Assembly (NCBI GenBank): GCA_017562135.1
Contig: QEYB01000047.1
Span: 62,001 to 126,000, forward strand
Origin: Dipylidium caninum
Lineage: Eukaryota > Platyhelminthes > Cestoda > Cyclophyllidea > Dipylidiidae
DNA length: 64,000 nucleotides
Direction: 5' to 3'
The translations under genes and the position numbers were made by a program. The notes under the pieces are model-generated. The model was not told the origin of the DNA. It made no database searches and saw only the letters and a program-made list of their open reading frames with translations. Shown in pieces: positions 45,001-55,260 of this stretch (position 1 is the stretch's first letter; every line of letters starts with the position of its first letter).

Positions 45001-47951
45001 GGTACAGTTGCGAGTTGGCCCACATTATTTTAACCTCTTCCCATGTGTGCTTCATCTCCAGCATCATACAACTGTAGGTACATTTTGGCTTGTGCATGAC
45101 CATGTTTTGTAATTAGCCGTCATTGCGCCAGAAACCAAGGGTATTAACATACAGACGGGTTGAAAGACCATAGTACACTGTTCCCATTGTCGTGCCGCCA
45201 AATGGTAAGTGCGGAATAATGGGGGTTGTAGAGCCCGTATGAGGTAAATGTTAGGTAAAATAATCAACGAACTACTACAGCAATTGGCATGTGGACATCG
45301 GAGTAGGAAAAGTTTGTAGCGGAGGAGAAGGTTTCTGTTCAAATTACGTTTTACCTCTCAAACCACGTCGCCTACCATTCCAGAGATCATACACCTCCGC
45401 GCTTAAGGCGGTGGAGTGAGGCGCAATTCAAACTACTCATAGAATGTCGACTAAAATATAGTTTTTGTTGATGATGATGACGACAATGGCGATGATGAGA
45501 ATAGTATAAATGATGAAACGGTGGAGTCAGATTAAGAAACCTTCATTTCCCCCCTCCATGGAACCGTCCTTACCAGGCAGATTTACACTAATGCTGGGGC
45601 ATTCTTACATTCTACATGGACACAAAAGAATCGTCAACTTGCACTGCTTAATACGATCATATAGCAATGGAGGGAGACTGGTTCTGAAACGTGGAACACA
45701 ACGTAGTGTGTGAATACACCATCCATGTCTACCTTCACAACTATGCAAAAAGATTTAAATTTTTATTTGGTCCATGCCATGAGGATAATCTTATCAGTGT
45801 TGCCTATGTGTCACATAAGAACAGATATACTACTCAGTCTGGACACTTAACTGGTCTACATTTGGCTCCGTTTAATTTTCCTTACTTTATTCTGTAATCG
45901 ACTCTCAATGTCGACTAGCATTTGGAGTGAGAGGAAGTTTAGAGGCTGAAAATATGTACCTAGACATTCCCAATCTGTCATTTGGGCGTCGAATTCTTCC
46001 AGAAAAGGAACTTTAACAAACGGCTTTTCCATTTCTCCCATCTAAGAGCAGCGCACTGATGTACTAAAACTTGCCTTTTTTTCATAGGAAAAAGGAGGAG
46101 TAAAATTTCAACATAATTCACCAATTTTCTTACATAAGGATAATGACCATTTGTGAGTAGTATCATACAGTCATGTTGTAGTAAATATAACGATGTAGGG
46201 GGAATTTTGGCCAGGTGACATTGGACGAGAAATGTTCTTGGTGAGCCAAGGCAAACTGGATGTTCTCGGAGCTGACGAGGCCACAATTCTAGCCACTCTC
46301 GGACCTGGTAGCTACTTTGGTGAGATCTCCATCCTCAACATGGGTAACGTCGGCAACCGTCGTACCGCGTCTGTCCGCTCTATTGGTTACTCCGACCTCT
46401 TCTGCCTCTCTAAAGAGGACCTCTGGGATGTACTCAATGTGTACCCCTCGGCGAAACGCAAGTTGGAGAAGGTGGCCTTTGATAGGCTCAGTGCCTTCAG
46501 AAGTCCCGTCCAGTCCACTGAAAACTGCTTCGGTATGTCTTCACACGTCGATGGGACGTGCTTTGTACATTTGACAACCCTGCCATTCCATCATCCAACG
46601 AACCAGTAAAATTTTGCCTCATTTAATTATCGCGAGGCTTAGTGAAACACTCAGAGGACCAATTTTTCGCACACTGACACTTCGTTCCATGGGCGCTGGA
46701 CTGAAGCGTAGGTTCCGATGAAGTCAAAACGTCCTTTGTCGTGTAATATGGCTCACCTCAAAATTGCCAAATAGGAAAGCTCTACTCATACCCACTCTCA
46801 ATCCAAGTTATGCGCCCCAAAAGTAATGTGACTATGTCTTTTTTCTGACTGTTTTCTGTTTTCCTCCAACGACTTAAGTCAGTAGTTGCTTACTTTCAGG
46901 CGTCCAGTTAGGTTTGTAATGGTATGTGGAAGACATTTTTTAGCCTGACACCTTCTCCTCGCCTTCTTCTTCCTTCGTTTGGTGTTTGTTACAAATTAGT
47001 GTGTTTGGAAGGAGAGAGTTTGAAGTGGACATCCTATCAGATCGACGGGGTGTTTGGATTTCTCTCAGATATTAAAATCACCAGAAAAAGATGACAAGTG
47101 AGTTCAAATCGCCCTTATACAATATTGCCAATTCAGGTGAAGTGAATTGCATGGAGATACACAGACGTCCACAACGAAGCGTCTCATCGGTGTCTTCGGT
47201 CTCGAGGAGGTCACCGTTTCCTTTATCACTCCAACTACAACCGTCCCTGCCACCACCACCACCGCCATCCAATCGGTTGGGGCTCAAACGACGTCGATCA
47301 GTGTTATCCGCGACTTCCTCATACCTGCCATGTAATAATTGTAGTGCCTGTGATCGACATACCTCTTTGGATCGAAGTTGTCCGACCAAGACAGCGCCTA
47401 TTCTTCATCGTCAATTCTCCCTTCAATGTAACTATGGCGAGACTTTGGAATCGATTACCCAGACCCATCGTCGGAGTATGGCCGCAACGTTAGTTCGGTC
47501 GCCACCCAATTTGGGGGAAGAGACTACGTCCTCGCCATTCCTCCTCTTCTCCGACACTGCGAACAATTCCATTCCGCAGATTCGTTTCGAGCGAGCGGCT
47601 ACACCCGTGGGAAAGCTAGACACGGAGTCGGAGTTAAAGCCACCTCCAGTGCAGTTTAGCATACCGGAAGATGTTCAAGGAGAGGAGCAAAGTCAAACTC
47701 TGTTACAACTGCCTGAAGCGAACACCAACCTCTTTCATGTCTCCACATCCATATCCACTGCTGGCTCCGCATCCGGCTCCTGTGGGGGCTTTGCTAGTGC
47801 ATCAACCTTTTTGAAACACCCAAATCAATGGAATATGCTTCTCGAGTTGCAACAGCGTGTGGCCTCCCTCCAGACAGAGAATCAGATGCTTTCCATGTGT
47901 CTACGACAGGCTATCGGACAGCCCCAGACAAATGGCCGACCGACTATGTGA
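39001..47951 (+). CDS. Cyclic nucleotide-gated channel, beta-like, atypical pore
   Basis: A CNG-family cation channel subunit of the plasma membrane. Segments: 39001-40188 (frame break inside), 43232-43525, 46215-46532 and 47137-47951. Introns are 3.0, 2.7 and 0.6 kb. S1-S2 reads [20 protein letters not shown] then [32 protein letters not shown] then meets a frame shift and continues [13 protein letters not shown] and [20 protein letters not shown], closest to vertebrate CNGB. The C-linker is [11 protein letters not shown] and [16 protein letters not shown]. The binding domain is intact: [48 protein letters not shown]-terminal coiled coil ([19 protein letters not shown]) resembles the trimerising CLZ region. 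Where the pore filter should be (TTIGE in alpha subunits, TIGG in beta) the sequence reads LTLRQE. Removing a GT..AG interval of 32 bases at 39637-39668 restores the frame and gives about 860 aa. The ATG at 39001 is tentative. Confidence 0.8.
39637..39668 (+). other. Putative 32-base intron, or one-base frameshift, in CNG gene
   Basis: The interval begins GTATGG and ends CCTTCAG. Left exon ends LLLGF; right exon begins [10 protein letters not shown]. If it is not spliced out, the frame is broken by one base. Read in the downstream frame, the same bases encode [11 protein letters not shown], which lines up with the conserved R-T-G-Y/F-L-E-Q-G-L segment of CNG alpha channels. See findings. Confidence 0.5.
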
Positions 47952-48187
47952 CTTGGATCAAGAATCTGCGATATGCTACTGATTTGTATTTGTTACGAGT
48001 ATCTGAAAACACTCGCTACATTGATGTATGGCATATATCATATAAAGTAAATTTTGTTTATACTATAAATCTGAAATTTTGATGGCGAAATTTTACGAAC
48101 ATAGGCGCAAAAAACAATTCGGTCATCCTCAATTTATTTTCTGTTTTTGAAATGATGCAAAAACCTTTTCGCCGCCAATAAACCTCA

Positions 48188-49176
48188 TTAAGAAATATAA
48201 TTGTCACTATTATTAATGACTTCTTGCCAGCGTGAGGGCAATTTGTATACTCTATTTTCGAAAACGTTTCATCTTTTGAGGCGAAAAATCAAAACAACGC
48301 TTGTTCGATATCTTCGCCATTCCTGAATTTCTTGCCCTTCGAAAAATCCTGCACGGACAAAATCAAGTGACAGCCGGAGAGTGCTGAGTTTCCGCAATTA
48401 TGGCGGATACGACAAACTTTCCCAGCCTAGTTCTGTTATTTTCCCACTATTCCCCAAGCATCATGTGGCTTTGCATTACCATCGTACCGCATGACTTCTT
48501 TCCTACTCAACATCGTCGACGTCTTTTCTTGAACAGCGGCCTTTAAAGTGTCCAATTGCTGACAATAATTGCCCGAATTGAGCTTTTCTCTCGGCTTTAA
48601 AATCTCATAACGCATTGGTCCCCGAATGTCCCACCATGCATACCACAACATTCTCTTATTCACAGTCACATTTGCTTTAGAAGTGGAAAGGGCAGCTTCT
48701 CCGGCTCCACACTATGCTCTTTGTCTTACAATTCCTTCGTAGGTAATCCACCTTTCATCCCCAGCTATCATCATCCGGTTGAAGAAGAGCCCGATTCTCT
48801 TCCGAGCAAGCAGAGAGGTGCATACGACGACTCGAGCATCAAAATTCTTCTGAGGTAACTCATGTGGCATTCATCGTGAATATTTCCATACCAATCCTAT
48901 CCTCCGACCACGATCGCACATGTGGTCAGAGAGGGGTCTTGCTCCAACATGGACTTAACAACCTGGTCGTCGATGAGGGATGGTCGCCCAGAACGTGGCT
49001 TATCAGAGAGGTTGAAATCACCTCTCTCAATTTCTTCGATTCACTTTCTGCATTTACTATCAGAGACTGTGCCTCTATCGAACACTATCGGCCAATTCCT
49101 ACATGCTTCTGTGGCGTTTCTTCCGTGATGAAATTCGTATAAGGTATAGTGGAACAGATGAACCTCCCCAGTAGCC
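48188..49176 (-). mobile_element. Degenerate mariner transposon, copy 1
   Basis: A Tc1/mariner transposase remnant. From the 5' side (49176) it reads YEFHHGRNATEACRN, then KCRK-stop, EIERGDFNLSDKPRSGRPSL and QDPSLTT (helix-turn-helix region). AGDERWITYE holds the first catalytic Asp. WWDIRGPMRYEILKPREKLN, YCQQLDTLKAAVQEK and RYDGNAKPH follow, and KLPSRWQEVINNSDNYIS-stop ends it. Several stops and frame changes interrupt it, and the second catalytic motif HDN appears as DGN, so the Asp is lost. Homology to copy 2 begins abruptly at 49176. I could not find inverted terminal repeats; the coordinates cover the coding remnant only, and the true element may extend left to about 48080. It lies just downstream of the CNG channel. 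Confidence 0.85.
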
Positions 49177-50665
49177 CTGAACGCTATCGCATCACGCTTA
49201 AGACTATCGTGATTCAACATTGTTTTGGCTAATTTGTTATGTCGATAAAAGAAGAGTACCCAACATGAGTCAAATAAACAGGTCATTGCGGTAGACGTTG
49301 CATATTGCTGGGACTGATGAGGACACGCAACTAAATTTTTCAAGTCCGAGACTGGCATCTGTGCTATACATGGGTGCATCTTCAATAAGGGAATATTAAA
49401 AGACTAGTGCTATCAAAACTAATGTGTAACTGGCGGGTACCAAATCTATTCTTTAACTTTTTAAAAGGACTTTAGTGTTTCGACTTTTGCTCAACTTATT
49501 ACAGGGTTGAGAGACTACTTCGAAGACTACATAGAGTGGTCCTGGTAAAATTTATTTTAGTAAAAATAAATTAGAACTTTCAGAGGAATATGAGATAAGT
49601 GCTCTCAACGCCTAATTATGATCTCAGGAAATGGTGATTAAGGTGACCTCATACGCAACAGCGGAAGTCGTTGACTTTACCAACCTAACCGGCAAAAGTT
49701 GAATATGCTGAGCAGACGATTTGAGGATTTGATGCAACATTGTGAGCTTCACTTCGACTCGATGGGAAACTGATGGTTTTCGTGTTGACACGTTTCCCCC
49801 CATGGACTCCGAATATATTATCTAGCTTTCCTAGCACCTTGTTTATTCACTCCTTACAAGTGAATAAACGGCTATGAAGGCAACATTTGTGACAACAGCA
49901 AACGAATTGAAACATATTGAAGAGTGCTTCCTGTCCGACACTTACTGAGCATAGTTGCTGCATTCTACAAACATTCACAAACGTTATTAGCGTTTTCGGT
50001 GGCTGCCTCAAGAATCTATCCCCTTAAAACGTCTGGGGAAAGTAATTTTAATTCATTGATAATTAATGTGTTTGACTGAGAGACTGTGTTAAATGTGTTA
50101 GGATATCGAATGCCGGTATTCTCAGCTCACAATAGAGCCTATAAGAATGGAAGCCCATATAACCATCTATAGTCAAGTTGCTTATAGGAAGCCAGGGTCC
50201 AGTAGATATTGTAGTAAATTAATGGCACCTCCAATTACCTACAGTGTCAGCCACATGTTGATTTATTTTAATTTCAACCAAAGTCAGGCTACTCTTTATG
50301 CTTCACTGAAAGCAAAGTTCGAGAGTCAAGTTTTTCGTTGTAGGGCCCAAAAAGGCGGCTCTAAGAGTGATTGAAAAACGTCTTTACCGACTGTCACGGT
50401 CGAGAATCCTGAAATTATAGATGACTACTAAGCAGGAAGAAAATTATTGTGGGATGTTGTACATTAAAAAGCTATGACTCTAGCGTAGATCAAATATATT
50501 TTATGAGCAAATGTATTCCATTATTAATATTACCAAATGGCGACATAATTTACAAGGTAACTACAACTACCACAAAATGGGAGGTAAATAGGAAAATTTA
50601 CACACGTTGAAAACTTTGCTAGATAGGCATTACGAAAAAATGCATTTATCCATATTTCAAGTGTT
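49177..50665. other. Intergenic, no supported gene
   Basis: The sequence 5' of mariner copy 1 is not shared with copy 2. A 75-codon frame at 50147-50374 has no support. Confidence 0.4.
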
Positions 50666-50756
50666 TTAGTCGTCTGAAAAATTGCGCAATTGACGTCCAA
50701 GGCGCTTGGTTTGTCGTAGTCGTCGCGGCTCGCAGGGTAGTGTTGGTCGCTGCTGT
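50666..50756 (-). CDS. Possible 3'-terminal exon of a small basic protein
   Basis: The minus strand reads QQRPTLPCEPRRLRQTKRLG, then RQLRNFSDD and a stop, after a plausible AG acceptor. Upstream, before ZNF622's divergent start, the minus strand has MISLSKYFAVESIRLQ. A short basic protein such as an organellar ribosomal protein would fit the composition, but I cannot join the pieces with confidence and do not recognise it. Confidence 0.2.
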
Positions 50757-50950
50757 ATTAACGATCTTAAAAATACTTATATTTTCCGAATGTTTAAATA
50801 TTAACGCAGATTATTGTAGCCTAATAGATTCTACTGCAAAATATTTTGATAACGAAATCATGCAGTTTTAGGCCTTAGGTCCTTGCAAATATTTGAACAG
50901 TTACTTGTGTTGGGGCACGTCTGAATATGTTTGTCGCGGATTTCAGACCG

Positions 50951-52398
50951 ATGAGTACTTACGCTTGCCACGTTTGCCAAGCAGACATTCGTGACATTGA
51001 CAAAAGAGTCCATTCACGCTCTGGGTGGCACATCTACAACCTGAAGCGTTTGGTAGCCTTGTTACCCCCATTGTCGTATGAGCAATTCCAAAAGAAAAAG
51101 GAAGTACTGGTTGCGATAGGTGCCGGTCGTGAAGATAACGTCTTTAAAGCCAAAAAGGTAAGGAACTTTGCTTGCCATGAGGATTGTTTTTAATTATTAA
51201 ATAGGGTCTTTTACTCCCTAGAAGCTATACTGTGAACCTTGCAGAAAAACCTTTATTTCCGTCAAGTCATATGATAATCATATCAAGTCGCGAAACCACA
51301 ACAACAAATTAAGGGACTCTCAACAGTGGGTTTAGTTTGTCATTTTTACATCAGTTTGCTCCATCTGTGAACACACTTTATATTGGTGTTTACAGAGGAA
51401 CTGGTGAGCATGGCGAATCAACTTTAACGACTGTGGCGGATTCGAAGAGCAGTTGCACAGATGACGCTGATCATGAGACGGTTGATGGAAAATTCAGACA
51501 ACCTTTGCCAGTTGGCGCATGCCTCTTTTGTGATAAATCTTTTGTGGATCTTACCACTTCCGAGGTTAGTGTGCTGAATCATATGGAGTTGAGCCACAAT
51601 TTCGTATTGCCGTTTGCCGACAAGTTGGTGGATGCCCGCGGTCTTTTGTCTGAGCTGGGTCGTCTGGTGGGCGAAGAATACGCATGCCTCGGTTGCGGTA
51701 GACAATTCTTCGGTCGGAGACAAAACAGGGATAAGTGTTCGCCAATGAGATTGCGTCAAGAGGCTCTAAAAGCCTTGCGGATGCACATGATTGACAAACA
51801 ACACAACTTTCTTTACATTGGAGAGGAGGATCCTGTTGTGATAGCATTGGCGGTTGCTGAGAATGAGGGAAAAGAGGGGGATTCTTTGCCCCTGAGTGCC
51901 CGTATTGGTGGAGAACTTTACAACCGGTTCTACGCCCTTGACAGGGCCAACAGGACACTCGTTTTGGTAATTTACCCCACCTACTATTCTATAGAAAATT
52001 ATACTTTTACCTATGTTGGTGCAAGTGTTTGCACCCTTTTGATATAAATACTATTTCAGCCTGATACTGAGGACGGAGGAGAAGAAGTATACGAAGTCCG
52101 ACTGCCAACAGGGGGCATTATGGGCCACAGGAATTATCAAATTGCCTACAGACAGAATACCGCGTCCTTCCTATGTGAAGAAGCTAAGCGCCAAAAACAT
52201 TTAGCACTCACTTCGAGTGGGGAAGACACAAAAGCAACAAACAAGCACGGAGGTTGGGCCATCACTTGCATTGCATCTCGTACCTCTCGCCGGGAGGCTT
52301 TCGACCGATCGAGGGAGACAGCAACGGGGAAGCAAGATTTGAAGTTGGCCATGTCTGGGAACTACTTCCTTCGTGAGCATCTTAGACGCCAGTACTGA
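50951..52398 (+). CDS. ZNF622: ZNF622/REI1-type 60S ribosome maturation factor
   Basis: The REI1/ZNF622 family recycles the export factors Arx1/Alb1 from cytoplasmic pre-60S subunits and probes the peptide exit tunnel. There are four exons: 50951-51157, 51222-51325, 51396-51966 and 52060-52398, phases consistent, 406 aa against 477 in human. The start MSTYACHVC is chosen over an in-frame ATG 24 bases upstream because human begins MATYTCITC. Finger 1 is CHVC..HSRSGWHIYNLKRLV. Finger 2 is YCEPCRKTFISVKSYDNHIK then SRNH. Finger 3 is ACLFCDKSF..NHMELSHNF. Finger 4 is ACLGCGRQFF..HMIDKQHN. The C-terminus has LPTGGIMGHRNYQIAYRQN (human LPSGARVGHRSLMRYYKQR). The acidic linker of vertebrates is much reduced. 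No frame problem. It lies divergent to the possible small exon at 50666-50756. Confidence 0.92.
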
Positions 52399-52477
52399 TG
52401 CTAAAGACAACGCCTGTTTTTCTTCCCGTGTACTCTAGTGACTTTTTGTTAAACTGGATTTACAAACTTTTATATAG

Positions 52478-52861
52478 ATTCATCGGGCGCGAGGCATCAT
52501 GTTCGGACTGGCAGTCATAATTTTTACCTTAACTATGACCTTTGGTGGCAAAACGAGGACAGAATGGGTATCCCTCAATTTCCTTTGGCAGATCGTAATG
52601 CGAGTTCGTTCACAAGTTGGATGAGAAGGTTCAGAGATAGTCTCGGCGTGAATGTGTTGTTACCGATATCAGGCCGGAGTTGACGCTGTTTCTATCAATG
52701 ATATTTGGCGAGTGACGAGTGTACACGCCCTAAAAAGCATGTCACTTGAGGCGGAAGTGGTCCGATCACAGAAAGGTTTATTAAAACTCGTTTTCAAAAT
52801 CCCGAGACAAATCGGGAGCGAGCTGGGGGACCTGATTAGAGATAAAATTACACAGGTATAA
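52478..52861 (+). CDS. Possible two-exon unknown coding segment
   Basis: After an acceptor-like TTTATATAG at 52469-52477 a frame reads RTGSHNFYLNYDLWWQNEDR, MGIPQFPLADRNASSF and TSWMRRFRDSLGVNVLL. A second frame (52652-52861) reads VDAVSINDIWRVTSVHALKS and ends LGDLIRDKITQV. Both have protein-like composition but different phases, so an intron or a shift lies between them near 52660. No family recognised. The segment sits between the ends of ZNF622 (+) and SRF (-). An unannotated alternative 3' part of ZNF622 transcripts is another possibility. Confidence 0.3.
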
Positions 52862-52875
52862 AGGAGGAATAGATG

Positions 52876-53607
52876 CTATTGTACCACTGGGAATTCTCCG
52901 GCTTTTTCTTGTTGGGGGTGGTTTTCGCCGCTGGCGACGGTGAGACAGAGTGGTGAGGGAACCACTTCCTTCTCTATTGACTGCGCGCCTATACTGTCGG
53001 TGGGTAAGAGTGGCAATACTAGACCAGGACCACCAGGAAATGTGACTGGCAGGTGAAGTAAAGTGCCATCTGCCATCTGGATCGAGAAGGATCGTGACGT
53101 ATCTGCGCCTGCAACTTCGGCGTGGGCATGGTCTTGTTCTCCGTCCTGTGGCCGGCTCGGTGGCGGTTGCACGGAGGAATGCGGCAACGAAGAAGGGGAT
53201 GACGTATTAGATTGACTACGCGGTCCGAGGCACGATTGAATTAGCTCTCGACCTTGATCGGAATCAATAATCGCTTTCAAACGATTTGTTGTAAAGGTGT
53301 ATACGTGATTGGTCTCAGATGCGACGAGGAGGAGTACTTCAGCTCCTGTAAGCTCGGCCAATTCAAAAGCCTTCTTCATGAGACCGGTTTTGCGCTTGGA
53401 AAAGGTTGAGCAACGTCGCACGCGGTCTTGCATGAAAGAAATCGGAATCTTCTGCTTACCCCGAGTCAATTTGCGTCTTTTTGATGGGATTTCAATATTT
53501 TCCGTAGAAGCATGGGGTCGTGATTGACCGAAGGGGAAATCCTCATCCTCATCGTCAGTAAAAATATCATTTCCGGGGTTTTCAGAGAAAAATTTGATAT
53601 TCGCCAT
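52876..53607 (-). CDS. SRF: Serum response factor-type MADS-box protein
   Basis: A MADS-box transcription factor that binds CArG boxes and partners with MRTF and ternary-complex ETS factors to drive actin/muscle and immediate-early genes. A single exon encodes 243 aa (human 508). The MADS domain spans about residues 47-105: TRGKQKIPISFMQDRVRRCS, TFSKRKTGLMKKAFELAELT and EVLLLVASETNHVYTFTT. The SAM extension reads LKAIIDSDQGRELIQSCLG. The TFSKRKTG and LLLVASET blocks are nearly identical to human SRF, which separates it from MEF2. An acidic N-terminus (DDEDEDFPFG) precedes it. After the DNA-binding region comes a Ser/Pro-rich tail much shorter than in vertebrates. An intronless gene in this intron-rich window is slightly odd; a retrocopy or a missed upstream or downstream exon should be considered, although the frame is clean. 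Confidence 0.9.
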   Translation of the reverse strand: MANIKFFSENPGNDIFTDDEDEDFPFGQSRPHASTENIEIPSKRRKLTRGKQKIPISFMQDRVRRCSTFSKRKTGLMKKAFELAELTGAEVLLLVASETNHVYTFTTNRLKAIIDSDQGRELIQSCLGPRSQSNTSSPSSLPHSSVQPPPSRPQDGEQDHAHAEVAGADTSRSFSIQMADGTLLHLPVTFPGGPGLVLPLLPTDSIGAQSIEKEVVPSPLCLTVASGENHPQQEKAGEFPVVQ

Positions 53608-55260
53608 CCGAACACATGAATCTAACCAGGAAAAGTAGGGATCATAAGATGACGCTGAGATAAGACTTCATTATGTACAATTGCAAGTAGAAATGCATAA
53701 TTGATTTTGATCAACAACATCGAGTGCAAGTTAAATATTCGATGAAATGTGACAACTCGGCGAAAAAAAGCTGTAAAAAGAACTACAAACAAAATAAGCC
53801 TTCCAACGTGTCAAGTTTTCATTTTGAGGTGAAAGAATTGCAAGATTGTAAAACGGAACGTTTGTGCTCCGTAATGGTACAATTCCGTTAAAGTAGGCGT
53901 TGAAAACTCGAGATATCACGAAAAATAGTATACACTAATATCACCTGTTCTAGTACAAACATATGCGCTAGACACATGGCCCATAACATTTAGTAGAAAG
54001 CATCAACGTGTAAATAAAAAGCAAATAAAAAAGGTCAAAGGAAAGTGTTTCGACGGTGAGAATGAATATCAAGCTAATAAGCAGCCAGAAACACACAACC
54101 GAACGACGCGAGATTCGTACAAACGATCTAAACAACAATATACCCTATGATATGCCAACGGATATATCATGGACCCGTTTTTTCATGTACATCCAACTGG
54201 GGACGAGATGTCTTCAAAGAATTTGGATACCCAGTCAAGAATCGAACCAAATAGATCAGGCTATTCTTGTAGATTTATGCAAATATGAACAGCGACGCTG
54301 CTAACTTGATATTTTTGTCCATGGAGCGACGATTAATTCTAACTGACTGTGTTCTTTAGAAAACCACACCAATGAACAAAAAATAAATTTAGCAAAAATT
54401 GTTTTATGTAAAATAAGAGTGAGGCGTTGTTTAGCTATATGACGAAAATTCTAACGTGTTGTCTTTCCTTTACATTCCGAGCACTAATGACCTTTGTATA
54501 AACAAGCGTTTGCCGTATCAATCCCTACAAAGAAACATCTTTCGGTTTTTACCGTCGATTGCGACAATTCCTGGAATTCTGCGGCGAGTTTTTGCGCCTA
54601 CTTTTGCCAGGCGAGCAACCCTCCTAAGTCCCTACGAGTTGCATATGCAGGATATATATCATCATATCTATAGTAAAAAGGGAATAAAATAGATTAATTG
54701 CGATTCACCAAACCAAGCACAGACGATAACGTACGGATCTTTGTTACAAATAAAACTATGCCAAAATACAAGGTGCCCAATCCTTAAGTTTTAAATTAGA
54801 AATGAGATGATTTAGTAGAAACTCATAGTAATTGGGCGTGCTGTACGACAACGTTAGTATAGCCTATAATACTGTTAGAATAAGTAAATATTAACGTGTA
54901 TAAAAGCATTGGTATTTTAATTTTATACTGATACTTAAAAACAGATTGCTTAATTTCCGCAAAAATAACCTTAAATTGTTTGTATCAGCCATTCATTAAA
55001 CTGCGCCCTTATGTTAGCCGGGCGACTTTTGGAATAAACGTGTCGCCATTTTATGTGTCCCGTGCTATTTGCAGTCGCCTGGGGCTTTGGAAGTAAACTC
55101 ACGTGCGATTAAAACCCCTTTGTTGATCGGTTTCGCTCTACGTTTTTATGGTTTCTACCTTGATAATCACCCCTGCAGAACCTCAGCTTTGGCCCTGTTT
55201 TTTTTACGAATCATATGCAATCGTTTTGATTTTTCTTGTTTTCCTGGGAACCTGTCGGAA
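53608..55260. other. Intergenic between divergent SRF and GABPA-like genes
   Basis: AT-rich with short frames (54056-54304, 54456-54692) that show no coding support. Both promoters lie here. An in-frame extension upstream of the GABPA start exists (from 55069) but is hydrophobic and unlike the family. Confidence 0.4.

Noticed and set aside
43526..46214. Open frames inside the 2.7 kb CNG intron (for example 45064-45342 minus)
   Set aside because: Phases at 43525 and 46215 join perfectly within the cyclic nucleotide-binding domain, so the interval is an intron; the frames inside show no coding character.
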